Source: Deltaproteobacteria bacterium
GTDB lineage: Bacteria; Desulfobacterota; Desulfobacteria; Desulfobacterales; B30-G6
Direction of reading: 5' to 3'
Length of the DNA stretch: 5,077 nucleotides
Assembly: GCA_003647375.1 (NCBI GenBank)
Contig: QMMS01000338.1
Coordinates: 1-5,077 of the forward strand
How positions within the stretch are numbered: the stretch's first letter is position 1; each line of letters starts with the position of its first letter. Below, piece after piece: positions 4,955 through 5,077 of this stretch. The translations under genes and the position numbers were made by a program. The notes beneath the pieces are model-generated. The model saw only the letters and a list, made by a program, of their open reading frames with translations. It was not told the origin of the DNA and made no database searches.

Positions 4955-5077
4955 TTACCTCTCAGTTCACCCCTGAACAAGGAAAAAAAGATCCCCACGA
5001 TGCACAGGACGGCAAAAATAGAAAAGGACAGGTTTACACATCTGATAAATTGAGGATAATTTTCCGGAGCTATCTCT
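4951..5077 (-). CDS. C-terminal end of an integral membrane protein, probably an MFS transporter (partial)
   Basis: The frame enters from the right edge and ends at TAA 4953-4951, giving 41 residues: EIAPENYPQFIRCVNLSF, then a hydrophobic span of about 20 residues (SFSIFAVLCIVGIFFSLF) and a short basic tail RGELRGK. One final membrane helix with a positively charged end is how many major facilitator drug-efflux-type transporters finish, and the tail resembles those I know, but the fragment has no diagnostic MFS motif. The gene is on the same strand as fetAB, with about 116 nt between its stop and fetA GTG 4834, so shared transcription is possible despite the repeat in the gap. Confidence 0.6.
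   Translation of the reverse strand, partial: EIAPENYPQFIRCVNLSFSIFAVLCIVGIFFSLFRGELRGK

Overview
This is a 5.1 kb stretch of bacterial chromosome. The gene set is a FadD-like acyl-CoA ligase, an iron-export-type ABC pair and a HepT/MntA toxin-antitoxin module. The intergenic DNA is full of palindromic repeats of a kind I associate with Desulfobacterota/deltaproteobacteria and other environmental proteobacteria. That lineage guess is inference from repeat style and gene style; there is no rRNA or other marker here.

Layout. Bases 1-45 may hold the last 14 codons of a plus-strand gene. Bases 45-379 carry no other gene: there is a long near-perfect hairpin, a short GC-rich hairpin, an 85-bp composite palindromic repeat and a candidate promoter. 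A complete plus-strand acyl-CoA synthetase follows (380-2035). Behind it is a dead fragment of a REP-associated (Y1/HUH) transposase (about 2050-2259), with two inverted REP-like hairpins inside its reading frame. Everything to the right is on the minus strand. First comes an AT-rich toxin-antitoxin cassette, mntA (2702-3139) then hepT (2267-2692), with its own strong promoter. Next is a fetA-fetB (ybbL-ybbM type) ABC transporter operon (4834 down to 3330). Last is the C-terminal end of a membrane protein, probably an MFS transporter, entering from the right edge (4951-5077).

How the parts work together. The ligase activates fatty acids to acyl-CoA and stands alone. FetA (ATPase) and FetB (permease) overlap by 4 nt and should form one exporter, iron in the characterised homologue; the MFS gene upstream is on the same strand and may share the transcript. 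MntA should neutralise HepT by AMPylation. The cassette is visibly AT-richer than its neighbours (one sample line: 18/60 G+C at 2641-2700 against 32/60 at 1621-1680), and it abuts the broken transposase within 7 nt, so it looks like acquired DNA in a repeat-rich gap between housekeeping-type genes.

Several apparent starts need correction. The ligase starts at ATG 380, not GTG 374. MntA most likely starts at ATG 3139, because the longer frame begins inside a promoter. FetA most likely starts at GTG 4834, because the longer frame is translated repeat DNA. I found no tRNA, rRNA, CRISPR array or intact mobile element.
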